DNA of 64,000 bases from Ligilactobacillus sp900765635 (lineage in GTDB: Bacteria; Bacillota; Bacilli; Lactobacillales; Lactobacillaceae), in assembly GCF_949152225.1 (NCBI RefSeq), contig NZ_CASCJC010000001.1, positions 1,426,001 through 1,490,000 on the forward strand. Direction: 5' to 3'. A model generated the notes under the pieces. It was not told where the DNA came from and ran no database searches. It worked only from the letters and a program-made list of their open reading frames with translations. This document shows positions 25,803 through 33,664 of this stretch, piece by piece. The translations under genes were made by a program, and so were the position numbers. How positions within the stretch are numbered: the stretch's first letter is position 1; each line of letters starts with the position of its first letter.

Positions 25803-28454
25803 TTGAAAACGAATTACTACAAGCTTTCTGGTGAAGAAACACTCACCAAATTGGGTAGTTCCCTAGATGGTTTATCACAAAAGGAGGTCGCAAAACGGCA
25901 ACAAGAATATGGGGCTAACGTCTTAGCTGCCAAGAAAAAAACAACGCTTTTACAAAAGTTCATTGCTCAGTTTAAAGACTTAATGATCGTCATTTTAATG
26001 GCGGCAGCTTTGGTTGCAATGATTGCTGGTGAAGTTTCAGATTCGTTGATTATCTTTTTAGTTGTTATTTTAAATGCCGTTTTTGGAGTCTTTCAAGAAG
26101 CTAAGGCTGAAAATGCAATCGATGCCTTGCAAGAAATGACCACTCCTTATTCGCGCGTTCGCCGTGATGGTGTAGTTCAACAAGTCAAAAGTGCCGATTT
26201 GGTACCTGGAGATATCGTCTTACTTGAAGCTGGTGATATTGTTCCAGCCGACGTTCGCTTATTGAGTGCTAATTCTTTAAAGATTGAAGAAGCAGCTTTA
26301 ACAGGTGAATCTGTGCCGGTTGAAAAAGATATTGCTACTTTAAGTGAAGAAAATCCCCCACTTGGTGAGCAACACAATCTTGGTTTTATGAACACTAACG
26401 TAACTTATGGGACCGCTGAGGCTGTAGTAACCTCAATCGGAATGAACACCCAAGTTGGCCACATTGCCACCATGCTTGAAAATGTTGACAAAGCAGCCAC
26501 ACCTTTGCAAAAAAACATTACTCATTTAAGCAAGGTCTTAACAATCTTAATTTTGGTTATTGCTACAGTCATCTTTGTCTTTGGGGTAATGACACAACGT
26601 GAAAGTGTCTTAGATATGTTATTAACATCTATTTCCCTAGCCGTAGCTGCTATTCCCGAAGGTTTACCAGCAATCGTGACGATTACGCTTGCACTTGGTA
26701 CACAAACAATGGCTAAACGTAACGCCTTAGTGCGTAAGCTGCCAGCCGTTGAAACTTTGGGAACAACAGAAATCATTGCTTCTGATAAAACAGGGACTTT
26801 GACACAAAACAAGATGACCGTTGAAAAACTTTACCAAGACGGTCAACTTCAAAGCGCAGCGCAATTTAGTGCTTCACCTGCTAATCGCCTCACACAAATC
26901 ATGATTTTGGCTAATGATAGTCAAGAAACACCTGATGGTTTGGTGGGCGATCCAACAGAAACAGCTTTGATTCAATATTATTTAGACAATAAATTTGATG
27001 TTAAGGCTATTCAAGATTTCTTCCCACGTCAAGCATCATTACCATTTGATTCCGAGCGTAAATTGATGTCTGCTATCGTTAAAGATGACAAAGGTCAACT
27101 TTACTTGTTGACTAAAGGTGCGGTTGATGAATTATTACGGCGTGTAACTCAAATTGACGAAAATGGTCAAGTTCGTGCAATCACAACTAAAGATCATGAC
27201 CAAATTTTGGCTACTAACCAACAATTAGCTCATGAAGCATTACGTGTTTTAGGTTATGCCTATCGTCCATTGACAAGTATGAGTGAGGCATTGACTTCTG
27301 AAAATTATGAAAAAGATTTAATCTTCGTTGGTTTAACTGGGATGATTGATCCACAACGTCCAGAGGTTAAAGACGCTGTTAGTGAAGCTAAATCAGCTGG
27401 TATTCGTCCATTGATGATTACCGGAGACCATAAGGATACGGCTAAAGCAATTGCTGTGCGTTTAGGAATCATCGAAGCTAATGATGATGAAGGTGTAATT
27501 ACCGGACGTCAATTAGATGAGTTAAGTGATGAACAACTTAAAAAAGACGTTGCAAAATACTCTGTTTACGCACGTGTGGCTCCCGAACATAAGGTACGAA
27601 TCGTCAAAGCTTGGCAATCACATGGCAAGATCGTGGCAATGACTGGTGATGGGGTTAACGATGCTCCTGCCTTAAAGACAGCCGACATTGGTGTTGGTAT
27701 GGGGATTACCGGGACAGAAGTTTCTAAGAATGCTGCTGATATTGTTTTAGCCGATGATAACTTTGCAACAATTATTTTAGCAGTTAAAGAAGGCCGCAAA
27801 GTCTTTGCAAACATTCAAAAAGCTATCCAATACTTGTTATCCGCTAACTTAGGTGAAGTGTTGACCTTATTTATGATGACTGTGATGAACTGGTCAATTT
27901 TTGCACCTGTGCAAATCTTGTGGATTAACTTAGTTACAGATACATTCCCTGCGATTGCTTTAGGTGTTGAAAAAGAAGAACGCAATATCATGCAAAAGAA
28001 GCCACGTGGTAGTCAATCAAACTTCTTATCAAACGGTGTTGGTTCAAGTATTATCTATCAAGGGATCTTAGAAGGTTTATTAACCTTAGGCGTTTACTTG
28101 TTTGCCTTGAAATTCCCATTCCACCACTCCGATGCTTTAATTCATGCTGATGCTTTAACCATGGCTTATGCAACCTTAGGTGTTTTACAGTTATGCCACG
28201 CATTTAACTGTAAATCAATTCACGGTACGATCTTTACTAAAGAAATCTTTAACAACAAGTTCTTTAACTTAGCTGTTTTAATTTCTGGTATCTTACTTGC
28301 GATGACAATCTTTGTTCCTAGCTTCAATGGTATCTTCCATGTTTCTCATTTAGCATGGCAACAATGGATGATTGTTTTAGCTGCTGGTGCATTGCTAATC
28401 GTAATCGTTGAAATTGTTAAATTCTTCCAAAGAAGATATTTATATAAAGACTAA
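25803..28454 (+). CDS. Calcium-transporting P-type ATPase (P2A/SERCA-like)
   Basis: 883 residues. Order: cation ATPase N-terminal domain (1-70), actuator with LTGESVPVEK, M4 PEGLPAIV, phosphorylation site D328 in SDKTGTLT, nucleotide domain with KGAVDELL, hinge TGDGVNDAPALKTADIG, and six C-terminal helices. M6 reads NLVTDTFPA, matching the calcium-ligand helix of SERCA/PMR1-type pumps. It exports calcium using ATP. The TTG start at 25803 follows AGGAGG at good spacing. Its original terminator has been split by the transposon that begins 32 bp after the stop. Confidence 0.95.
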   Translation: MKTNYYKLSGEETLTKLGSSLDGLSQKEVAKRQQEYGANVLAAKKKTTLLQKFIAQFKDLMIVILMAAALVAMIAGEVSDSLIIFLVVILNAVFGVFQEAKAENAIDALQEMTTPYSRVRRDGVVQQVKSADLVPGDIVLLEAGDIVPADVRLLSANSLKIEEAALTGESVPVEKDIATLSEENPPLGEQHNLGFMNTNVTYGTAEAVVTSIGMNTQVGHIATMLENVDKAATPLQKNITHLSKVLTILILVIATVIFVFGVMTQRESVLDMLLTSISLAVAAIPEGLPAIVTITLALGTQTMAKRNALVRKLPAVETLGTTEIIASDKTGTLTQNKMTVEKLYQDGQLQSAAQFSASPANRLTQIMILANDSQETPDGLVGDPTETALIQYYLDNKFDVKAIQDFFPRQASLPFDSERKLMSAIVKDDKGQLYLLTKGAVDELLRRVTQIDENGQVRAITTKDHDQILATNQQLAHEALRVLGYAYRPLTSMSEALTSENYEKDLIFVGLTGMIDPQRPEVKDAVSEAKSAGIRPLMITGDHKDTAKAIAVRLGIIEANDDEGVITGRQLDELSDEQLKKDVAKYSVYARVAPEHKVRIVKAWQSHGKIVAMTGDGVNDAPALKTADIGVGMGITGTEVSKNAADIVLADDNFATIILAVKEGRKVFANIQKAIQYLLSANLGEVLTLFMMTVMNWSIFAPVQILWINLVTDTFPAIALGVEKEERNIMQKKPRGSQSNFLSNGVGSSIIYQGILEGLLTLGVYLFALKFPFHHSDALIHADALTMAYATLGVLQLCHAFNCKSIHGTIFTKEIFNNKFFNLAVLISGILLAMTIFVPSFNGIFHVSHLAWQQWMIVLAAGALLIVIVEIVKFFQRRYLYKD

Positions 28455-28465
28455 AATAAGCAACT

Positions 28466-28478
28466 AAAAGGATTGATG
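28466..28478 (+). other. Left arm of a terminator hairpin split by the transposon
   Basis: AAAAGGATTGATG pairs with CGTCAATCCTTTT at 31771-31783, now 3.3 kb away. With the element and one target copy removed, the two arms form a 13-bp stem around the 7-nt loop TGTTAAA, followed by T7: the lost terminator of the calcium ATPase gene. Confidence 0.85.
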
Positions 28479-28485
28479 TGTTAAA
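28479..28485. repeat. Target-site duplication, left copy
   Basis: TGTTAAA is repeated at 31764-31770. The matching bases extend to GTGTTAAAC on both sides, so the true duplication is 7-9 bp. Confidence 0.85.
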
Positions 28486-28513
28486 CTAAGTAGTTCAGTT
28501 TTGGAGTACAAAA
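28486..28513 (+). repeat. Left terminal inverted repeat of the dfrG transposon
   Basis: 28 bp starting CTAAGTAGTTCAG and ending GTACAAAA, identical to the reverse complement of 31736-31763. Confidence 0.95.
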
Positions 28514-28534
28514 AGTGAAAATGTAAACCTAAAT

Positions 28535-28572
28535 GAGTATCAAATTGCAACTGAGTTTGATACTCGTTTTTT
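28535..28572 (+). terminator. Terminator inside the left end of the transposon
   Basis: GAGTATCAAA and TTTGATACTC perfect arms, 11-nt loop, then GTTTTTT. It would stop read-through from the calcium ATPase gene before the transposase genes. From here to 28724 no gene is seen, only AT-rich DNA with AAAATG repeats. Confidence 0.88.
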
Positions 28573-28723
28573 ATTGTTAAATCAACGTTTGTTGTTAATT
28601 TACACCACAAAATGTAAGTTAAAATGTATATAAAAATGCGAACGTGAAATAATTATTGTAGGAATGCAAATTGGTGTGTTAAAATGGTTACAATTTACTA
28701 AGCAAAAAGGGGTGCATTTTCCT

Positions 28724-28960
28724 ATGCAATTTCTTGAGCCAAAAAATAAGAACGCTAAGTCTGTGGATTGGGAAATATCAGAGCAAGTAAGGGTGATAGT
28801 TAAGCAATACGCTGAATATGCAGAGCGTACTGAAAGCGAAGCAGTGGATGAATTCTTATTGAACATTTTAGACGATAAGAAGTTTATTGAATGGATTGCC
28901 AACAAGCGAAGTAATAAGCGGATTGTTGAAAAAATGGGTATCAAAGATAGAGTGGGTTGA
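28724..28960 (+). CDS. Small transposon-encoded protein, ribbon-helix-helix-like
   Basis: 78 residues from ATG 28724 (AAGGGG 11 nt upstream); a frame from 28664 would give 98 residues but has no spaced ribosome site. The centre VDWEISEQVRVIVKQYAEYAERTESEAVDEFLLNIL looks like a strand followed by two helices, as in CopG/Arc-type DNA-binding proteins. Immediately upstream of the transposase-like gene (6 bp gap), it is likely a transposition accessory factor or repressor. Assignment is by appearance only. Confidence 0.7.
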   Translation: MQFLEPKNKNAKSVDWEISEQVRVIVKQYAEYAERTESEAVDEFLLNILDDKKFIEWIANKRSNKRIVEKMGIKDRVG

Positions 28961-28966
28961 TAGACA

Positions 28967-30919
28967 ATGACCAAGCTTAAAAGATTAGCCACGAAGGAAG
29001 ATGAAATTGTAGATGTTAAAATTCCGATTTCAAACGAAGAATTAAAAGATAGGGCTAAACAATATGATTTATTAACTCCAAAACGATTTGCAACAAGGTA
29101 TAACAAAATGTTGTTCTTGCCAACGTCTTTTAAATGGAACGGTTCTGAATATCCCATTCAATATAATTACTGCATCAATCCGTTTTGTTGTAATTTTGGG
29201 AAAGAACAGCACAAATTCAAAGATGTAAAAGGGAAACCAAGTCGATATAAAATGACTGGTAGTTCCAAAGATAAAGGTCATAAAGGTATGTACTGCAATG
29301 ACAATCCTATTGGCAGAGGTGTATCGCAAAACTGTACAGTAACCCCTTTATCTAATTGGTCTGTTGTTGAAGAAATTAAACGCCTTATAGAAATCAATAG
29401 CATCCAAGATGTTGAGCCAGATTATCAATTTCATAAAGAAGGCTGCTCGGAAGAAGAATCAACCCCATTCAATGAGCCGAAGCAATTTTACAAAAGGGGG
29501 AAAAGTAGGGGCAAATCTCAACGCTATCAATGTAAGGCGTGTAAGAAGTTCACTAATGTTCTACCAAAAAGAGAAGAAACCACTACTTATCACCAACAAA
29601 AGAACACCATTCTTCCAATGTTCGCTAAGATGGTTGTTGGAAGGGTTTCAGTCAGTCGTACTTGTGATATTTTAGGAATTGGAGTTGGAACCTACTATCA
29701 TAAGCTGGAGTGGCTGTATAGGCGTTGTTTGGAGTTTTTAGAACGATATGAGACACAACCCCTTCAAACAAAGAAATTTAACGAGATGTGGCTTAATACG
29801 GACAAGATGCACTACTACCTAAATAACGTCCGTAAGAAAGGACAAGGTTCAAAGAAATATACGGGGTTTGAAGACCTTAATATGCAAACGTATATAGTTG
29901 TATCTGCTGAGGTCTTATCAAGATATGTGTTCCGTTCTGATGTTGCCTATGATTGGAATATTTCAATGGATGAATTAAATGAAGATACAAGAAAATTCAA
30001 AGAAGACCATCTCAATACTTTTAGTCGTAAAAATGATAGGTTAGATTGGTCTTATTATCCACAAGAACCATCCGCTAACGATAGCGAAAATAGGAATGCT
30101 TATCTTCACGAATTAGGGAAAATTACTAATAGGAGTAGATTTGTCGATGGTTTAAATGTTGATGCTCCTTATACTACAACTGCTCACTATTGGTTAATTA
30201 AACAAATGGTTAATGCCGACGAATGGCGAATGATTAGTGATGATGACTTCTCTATTAGAAACGCCTTTTATAGAGTATTCACGAAAGAATTAAGGTTGAG
30301 CGATGCACATCATTTTATTTGCCAAGTTAACAAGACGAAAAGCAGAAAACAATGCTTAAAAGAATTCGGACAAGCAAAAGCAGAACTGCTCGATTGGGGA
30401 GATATCAGAGGATTCAAAACAAAGTTTCTACGGACTTTGGCATCTCATTATCTAACTGAATTACTAACAAGTCATCAATTCCACGAAGAGGCTATTAGTA
30501 AAGATGGAGAAAGATATCGCAAATATGCCGATAACCCTATCAAACATCCATTAGCCACTAAGGATAAAGGATTTTATTCAGTTGATTGTAGAACGGATTT
30601 ATCTGCTCTGGAACCAAACGAAATCGCAAAGATGCTATTAAATGTTAATGACCATTCGACCAATAGCTTTATTCAACAGATAAGACGTTATATATCATCT
30701 CTTGAAAGACCATTAACAACAGCTCGTGGTGATAAGAAGAGCTATATTTACGCTAACTTCAATCCGAAGTATGCTCAATTTGCGATTACAATTCTAAGAA
30801 CTTACTACAACTTTTGTCGCCCTTTTAAATCAGCGGATAAAAAGGTTTTGACACCTGCTCAAAGATTAGGGATTACAGATAAACAATTTGATTGGAAAGA
30901 TATAATTTATTTCAAATGA
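28967..30919 (+). CDS. Zinc-finger transposase-like protein of the dfrG transposon
   Basis: 650 residues. The N-terminal third is Cys-rich: CINPFCC (near residue 66), a CNDNP...NC pair, and a zinc-ribbon-like YQCKACKKFTNV (about 188-199) recalling InsA proteins. A helix-turn-helix-like GRVSVSRTCDILGIGVGTYY follows (about 224-243). The remainder resembles an RNase H-fold integrase: LNTDKMHYY, then MISDDDFSIRNAF, and a basic C-terminal region (TILRTYYNFCRPFK). Candidate catalytic Asp residues are in LNTDKM and ISDDDF; the Glu is not resolved. It is translated 6 bp after the small gene. Family unresolved. Confidence 0.75.
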   Translation: MTKLKRLATKEDEIVDVKIPISNEELKDRAKQYDLLTPKRFATRYNKMLFLPTSFKWNGSEYPIQYNYCINPFCCNFGKEQHKFKDVKGKPSRYKMTGSSKDKGHKGMYCNDNPIGRGVSQNCTVTPLSNWSVVEEIKRLIEINSIQDVEPDYQFHKEGCSEEESTPFNEPKQFYKRGKSRGKSQRYQCKACKKFTNVLPKREETTTYHQQKNTILPMFAKMVVGRVSVSRTCDILGIGVGTYYHKLEWLYRRCLEFLERYETQPLQTKKFNEMWLNTDKMHYYLNNVRKKGQGSKKYTGFEDLNMQTYIVVSAEVLSRYVFRSDVAYDWNISMDELNEDTRKFKEDHLNTFSRKNDRLDWSYYPQEPSANDSENRNAYLHELGKITNRSRFVDGLNVDAPYTTTAHYWLIKQMVNADEWRMISDDDFSIRNAFYRVFTKELRLSDAHHFICQVNKTKSRKQCLKEFGQAKAELLDWGDIRGFKTKFLRTLASHYLTELLTSHQFHEEAISKDGERYRKYADNPIKHPLATKDKGFYSVDCRTDLSALEPNEIAKMLLNVNDHSTNSFIQQIRRYISSLERPLTTARGDKKSYIYANFNPKYAQFAITILRTYYNFCRPFKSADKKVLTPAQRLGITDKQFDWKDIIYFK

Positions 30920-30920
30920 C

Positions 30921-30950
30921 AAAAAGAGCTTGGAGTAATCCCAAGCTCTT
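30921..30950. terminator. Terminator between the transposase gene and dfrG
   Basis: AAGAGCTTGG and CCAAGCTCTT arms, 7-nt loop. The T5 tract lies on the minus strand, so it serves dfrG best; it sits immediately after the transposase stop too. Confidence 0.75.
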
Positions 30951-30990
30951 GTGCTTTATCTTTACTGTTCTTCTTCAATTAACGCACCCG

Positions 30991-31488
30991 TTAACTCAAT
31001 AAGTTTTTTCTTTCATATACATGAAAATAGTAGTTATACGGATTTTTATCATTCTTTATCCCTTTTTGGGCAAATACCTCATTCCATTCCTCATAATTCA
31101 CTTCTGGAAAAAAAGTATCTCCTTCGAATTCATGATGTATTTTTGTGATGTACATTTTCTCAACATAAGGGAAAAACAAATTATAAATCTGTTCTCCTCC
31201 GAAAATAAAAATTTCTTCTTCGTTTTTACATAACTCAAAAACATCTTCTATTGAATGAACAATTTCACAACCATTAAAGGTAAACCCCTTATCTCTCGTC
31301 AGAATAATATTTCTTCTGTCAGGTAAGGCTCTTCCGATTGATTCAAGGTTCTTCCTACCTAATATTATCGGATGTCCCTTTGTAGTATTTTTAACATATT
31401 CCCAGTCCTTGGGAATCCTCCAAGGAATGTCATTCTCTTTGCCAATCACTCTATTCTTATCCATCGCAGCAATCAAAGAAACTTTCAT
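30991..31488 (-). CDS. dfrG: Trimethoprim-resistant dihydrofolate reductase DfrG
   Basis: 165 residues. Reduces dihydrofolate to tetrahydrofolate with NADPH. Motifs: SLIAAMDKNRVIGKENDIPW (substrate site with the W), HPIILGRKNLESIG (cofactor), FIFGGEQIYNLFFPYV and a C-terminal TFFPEVNYEEW. Length and sequence match my recollection of the DfrG enzyme of staphylococci and enterococci, which is poorly inhibited by trimethoprim. AAGGATG precedes the ATG by about 10 nt. It converges on the transposase gene. No second dihydrofolate reductase lies in this window. Confidence 0.95.
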   Translation of the reverse strand: MKVSLIAAMDKNRVIGKENDIPWRIPKDWEYVKNTTKGHPIILGRKNLESIGRALPDRRNIILTRDKGFTFNGCEIVHSIEDVFELCKNEEEIFIFGGEQIYNLFFPYVEKMYITKIHHEFEGDTFFPEVNYEEWNEVFAQKGIKNDKNPYNYYFHVYERKNLLS

Positions 31489-31735
31489 TTATAACACATC
31501 CTTTTTAACTAATTTACCATCTAATTTCTTATTTCTATCAAAAAACCTTTTCTCATTATCCTGCCCGTTAGTTGAATAAGCAATTTTTTCTATAAGTTAT
31601 ATTATCATAATACCACAAAATCACAAATTTTCATTCAATTATCATTTTCAATTGCATTTTATAAATCATTTTGTATGTAATTTGGTATGTAAGTTAAAAT
31701 GAAAAAAGTAGTCCATTTTGAAGTACATTTTGTCA
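31489..31735 (-). promoter_or_regulatory. dfrG upstream region and transposon right subterminal region
   Basis: No gene is seen. A plausible minus-strand promoter for dfrG is TTGTGA, 16 bp, TAATAT near 31597-31624. The stretch CTTATTCAACTAACGGGCAG (about 31564-31583, minus strand) is, from memory, common upstream of Gram-positive plasmid resistance genes. Several AAAATG-type motifs follow towards the inverted repeat. Confidence 0.5.
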
Positions 31736-31763
31736 TTTTGTACTCCAAAACTGAACTACTTAG
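31736..31763 (-). repeat. Right terminal inverted repeat of the dfrG transposon
   Basis: 28 bp ending CTGAACTACTTAG, the exact reverse complement of 28486-28513. The right target copy TGTTAAA follows at 31764-31770, then the right terminator arm at 31771-31783. Confidence 0.95.
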
Positions 31764-31803
31764 TGTTAAACGTCAATCCTTTTTTTGATGTTTTAAGCAC
31801 ACT

Positions 31804-31837
31804 AAAAAAGTGAATCCGTTTTGGATTCACTTTTTTT
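31804..31837. terminator. Terminator after the sortase gene
   Basis: AAAGTGAATCC and GGATTCACTTT perfect arms with a 5-nt loop and A/T tracts both sides, overlapping the sortase stop codon. Confidence 0.92.
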
Positions 31838-32492
31838 AAACAAAATATTGCGATGTTTTCTTGGTTAATTTCTCTGCACTAACCAATTCACCTTGGAAAA
31901 TCAAACGCATTTTTACACCTGGTTGTGAACTCGAGCAAGTCACTAATGTGAGTAACTTTTTAGCGGGCACATCATCAATCCATTGAATCTGATCTTCATT
32001 TACGACTACACGCTTAGTCAATTTATACTTGTAAATTTTTTTACCATCAGTTAAATAAGCAATTTGTCCAACCTTAGCCTTGGCTAGCGGTGAAAATAAA
32101 ATATTTTCGTTTGCCATATGATGCCCAGCCAATGCATAATTTCCTTGTCCCATCTGTTGATTAGGTTTCATCGTCCCTGCACCATGCGCCAAGTTTATAT
32201 TAGCTACCCCTTCGTAAATAGCTAACTTCATTCCTACGCTAGGAATAGCGATTTTACCGATTGGAGCATCTACACCTTTTAACGCAGCCTTTAATGCTGT
32301 TTGGGCATCTAGGGCTGCAACATTTTCTAAATTATAACTAGCCTTTTTTTTAGGCTTAGCAATTTCTTGTTTTAGCGAAGATTGTTCCAAATGTTCAACG
32401 ACAAATTCTTTGATTTGATTATTAAAAATCAATGCCAATCCCACTAAAAAAACCAATAATAACCCAATATTTATTGCAACTTTTTTCTTCAT
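31836..32492 (-). CDS. srtA: Class A sortase
   Basis: 218 residues. One N-terminal membrane helix (about 5-23) and a sortase beta barrel. Catalytic His H124 in LAGHH, Cys C186 in TLVTCSS, Arg R196 in VKMRLIF. It cleaves LPXTG-type signals and attaches surface proteins to the wall. GGAAGTGGG lies close before the ATG. It is a single gene between two terminators; no LPXTG substrate is encoded in the visible window. Confidence 0.95.
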   Translation of the reverse strand: MKKKVAINIGLLLVFLVGLALIFNNQIKEFVVEHLEQSSLKQEIAKPKKKASYNLENVAALDAQTALKAALKGVDAPIGKIAIPSVGMKLAIYEGVANINLAHGAGTMKPNQQMGQGNYALAGHHMANENILFSPLAKAKVGQIAYLTDGKKIYKYKLTKRVVVNEDQIQWIDDVPAKKLLTLVTCSSSQPGVKMRLIFQGELVSAEKLTKKTSQYFV

Positions 32493-32534
32493 TTACCCAC
32501 TTCCTATCACAAAACCTTTGTTAAATTATAGCAC

Positions 32535-32562
32535 AAAAAAAGTCGCCACTAAATGACGACTT
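32535..32562 (-). terminator. Terminator after prs
   Basis: Read on the minus strand, AAGTCG and CGACTT arms close an 11-nt loop, with T7 following. It lies just after the prs stop. Confidence 0.8.
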
Positions 32563-32568
32563 AAAAAC

Positions 32569-33531
32569 TTAAATGTTATCTTTTTGATTGAATAAAGAAT
32601 CCACAGATTGATTGTTGTAAATCAATGAAATTGCTTTAGCAAAAATTGGCGCTACTGACAAAACTTTTAATTGTTCAAATTGTTTTTCAGCTGGAATTGC
32701 AATCGTATCCGTCACAACTACTTGTGTAAATTGTGCACTCTTCAATTCTTCAACCGCATTCCCAGATAAAACAGCATGTGTTGCACAAGCATAAATTTCA
32801 GTTGCACCAGCTGCTTTTAAAGCTAAAGCCGCATCTGCCATTTTAGCTGCAGTATCAACCATGTCATCGACTACGATACATTTATGACCTTTAACATCAC
32901 CAATAACATGTGTATTTTCAGGATCTAAACGGTCCGTATCACGCTTGTCAACGATTGCGATTGGCGCTTTTAATAATTCTGCCATATTGCGTGCGGCTTT
33001 AACCCCATTATGATCAGGTGCGACAACCACGACATCTTTGCATACGCCGATTTCTTTGAAATAGTTAGCTTGCGTATAAATTGCTAATAAATGGTCAACT
33101 GGGATATTAAAGAAACCTTGTAATTGACCAGCATGCAAATCAAGGGTAACTACTCTGTTAGCACCGGCTAATTGAATGAAGTTAGCAATCATTTTAGCCG
33201 TAATTGGTTCACGTGAGCGTGCTTTGCGATCGGCTCTTGCATAACCATAATATGGGATAACTGCATTAATTGAACCAGCACTCGAACGACGCAACGCATC
33301 CATCATTACCATCAATTCCATGAAGTTTTCATTAACTGGATCAGCAATCGATTGAATGATAAAGACATCGTCACCACGCACACTTTCGTCGATGTTGATT
33401 TGAATTTCACCATCGCTAAAATGTTTAACCGAAGCATCGCATAGTTTAGCGCCCATTTCATCCGCAATTTTTTGTGCTAATTCTGGATTAGAATTAAGCG
33501 CAAAAAGCTTGATACTAGAATTTTCTTGCAT
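32569..33531 (-). CDS. prs: Ribose-phosphate pyrophosphokinase (PRPP synthetase)
   Basis: 320 residues. Makes PRPP from ribose 5-phosphate and ATP for nucleotide, His and Trp synthesis. Motifs: NSNPELAQKIADEMG start, SIADPVNENFMELMVMMDALRR, PYYGYARADRKARSREPI (ATP/catalytic flexible loop), and CIVVDDMVDTAAK (PRPP binding). I chose ATG 33529-33531, which gives the usual length and N-terminus; GGAGG is 12 nt upstream, somewhat far. An ATG four codons earlier overlaps the GGAGG, and the longest frame (to 33597) is unlikely. Confidence 0.94.
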   Translation of the reverse strand: MQENSSIKLFALNSNPELAQKIADEMGAKLCDASVKHFSDGEIQINIDESVRGDDVFIIQSIADPVNENFMELMVMMDALRRSSAGSINAVIPYYGYARADRKARSREPITAKMIANFIQLAGANRVVTLDLHAGQLQGFFNIPVDHLLAIYTQANYFKEIGVCKDVVVVAPDHNGVKAARNMAELLKAPIAIVDKRDTDRLDPENTHVIGDVKGHKCIVVDDMVDTAAKMADAALALKAAGATEIYACATHAVLSGNAVEELKSAQFTQVVVTDTIAIPAEKQFEQLKVLSVAPIFAKAISLIYNNQSVDSLFNQKDNI

Positions 33532-33664
33532 TATTTTTTTCATCCTCCGCACTGTGTTTTGGCCTAACAGTTTTTTATGGGAAAATTGCCCATACACACT
33601 TTTATTTTAGCTCAAATTACTAAGAGGGTAAAGATTTTTTCAAAAAGATTTCAACCAACTTGTC

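Larger units (their letters stand above)
28486..31763. mobile_element. Unit transposon of 3278 bp carrying dfrG
   Basis: Bounded by perfect 28-bp inverted repeats beginning CTAAGTAGTTCAG, flanked by a 7-9 bp direct duplication. It holds two plus-strand genes, a small helical protein and a 650-residue zinc-finger transposase-like protein, and minus-strand dfrG. Both ends carry multiple subterminal AAAATG motifs. The genes have more AT-rich third positions and more AGA/AGG codons than the flanking host genes, in keeping with foreign origin. I do not recognise the transposon family with confidence; an InsA-like zinc ribbon plus DDE enzyme is suggested. Confidence 0.93.

Noticed and set aside
28600..29157. 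185-codon minus-strand frame across the transposon genes
   Set aside because: It is antisense to two better-supported plus-strand genes, has no ribosome site and an implausible Ser/Leu/Ile-rich translation.
29409..29675. 88-codon plus-strand frame inside the transposase gene
   Set aside because: It overlaps the large gene in another frame, lacks a ribosome site and looks like a shadow frame.
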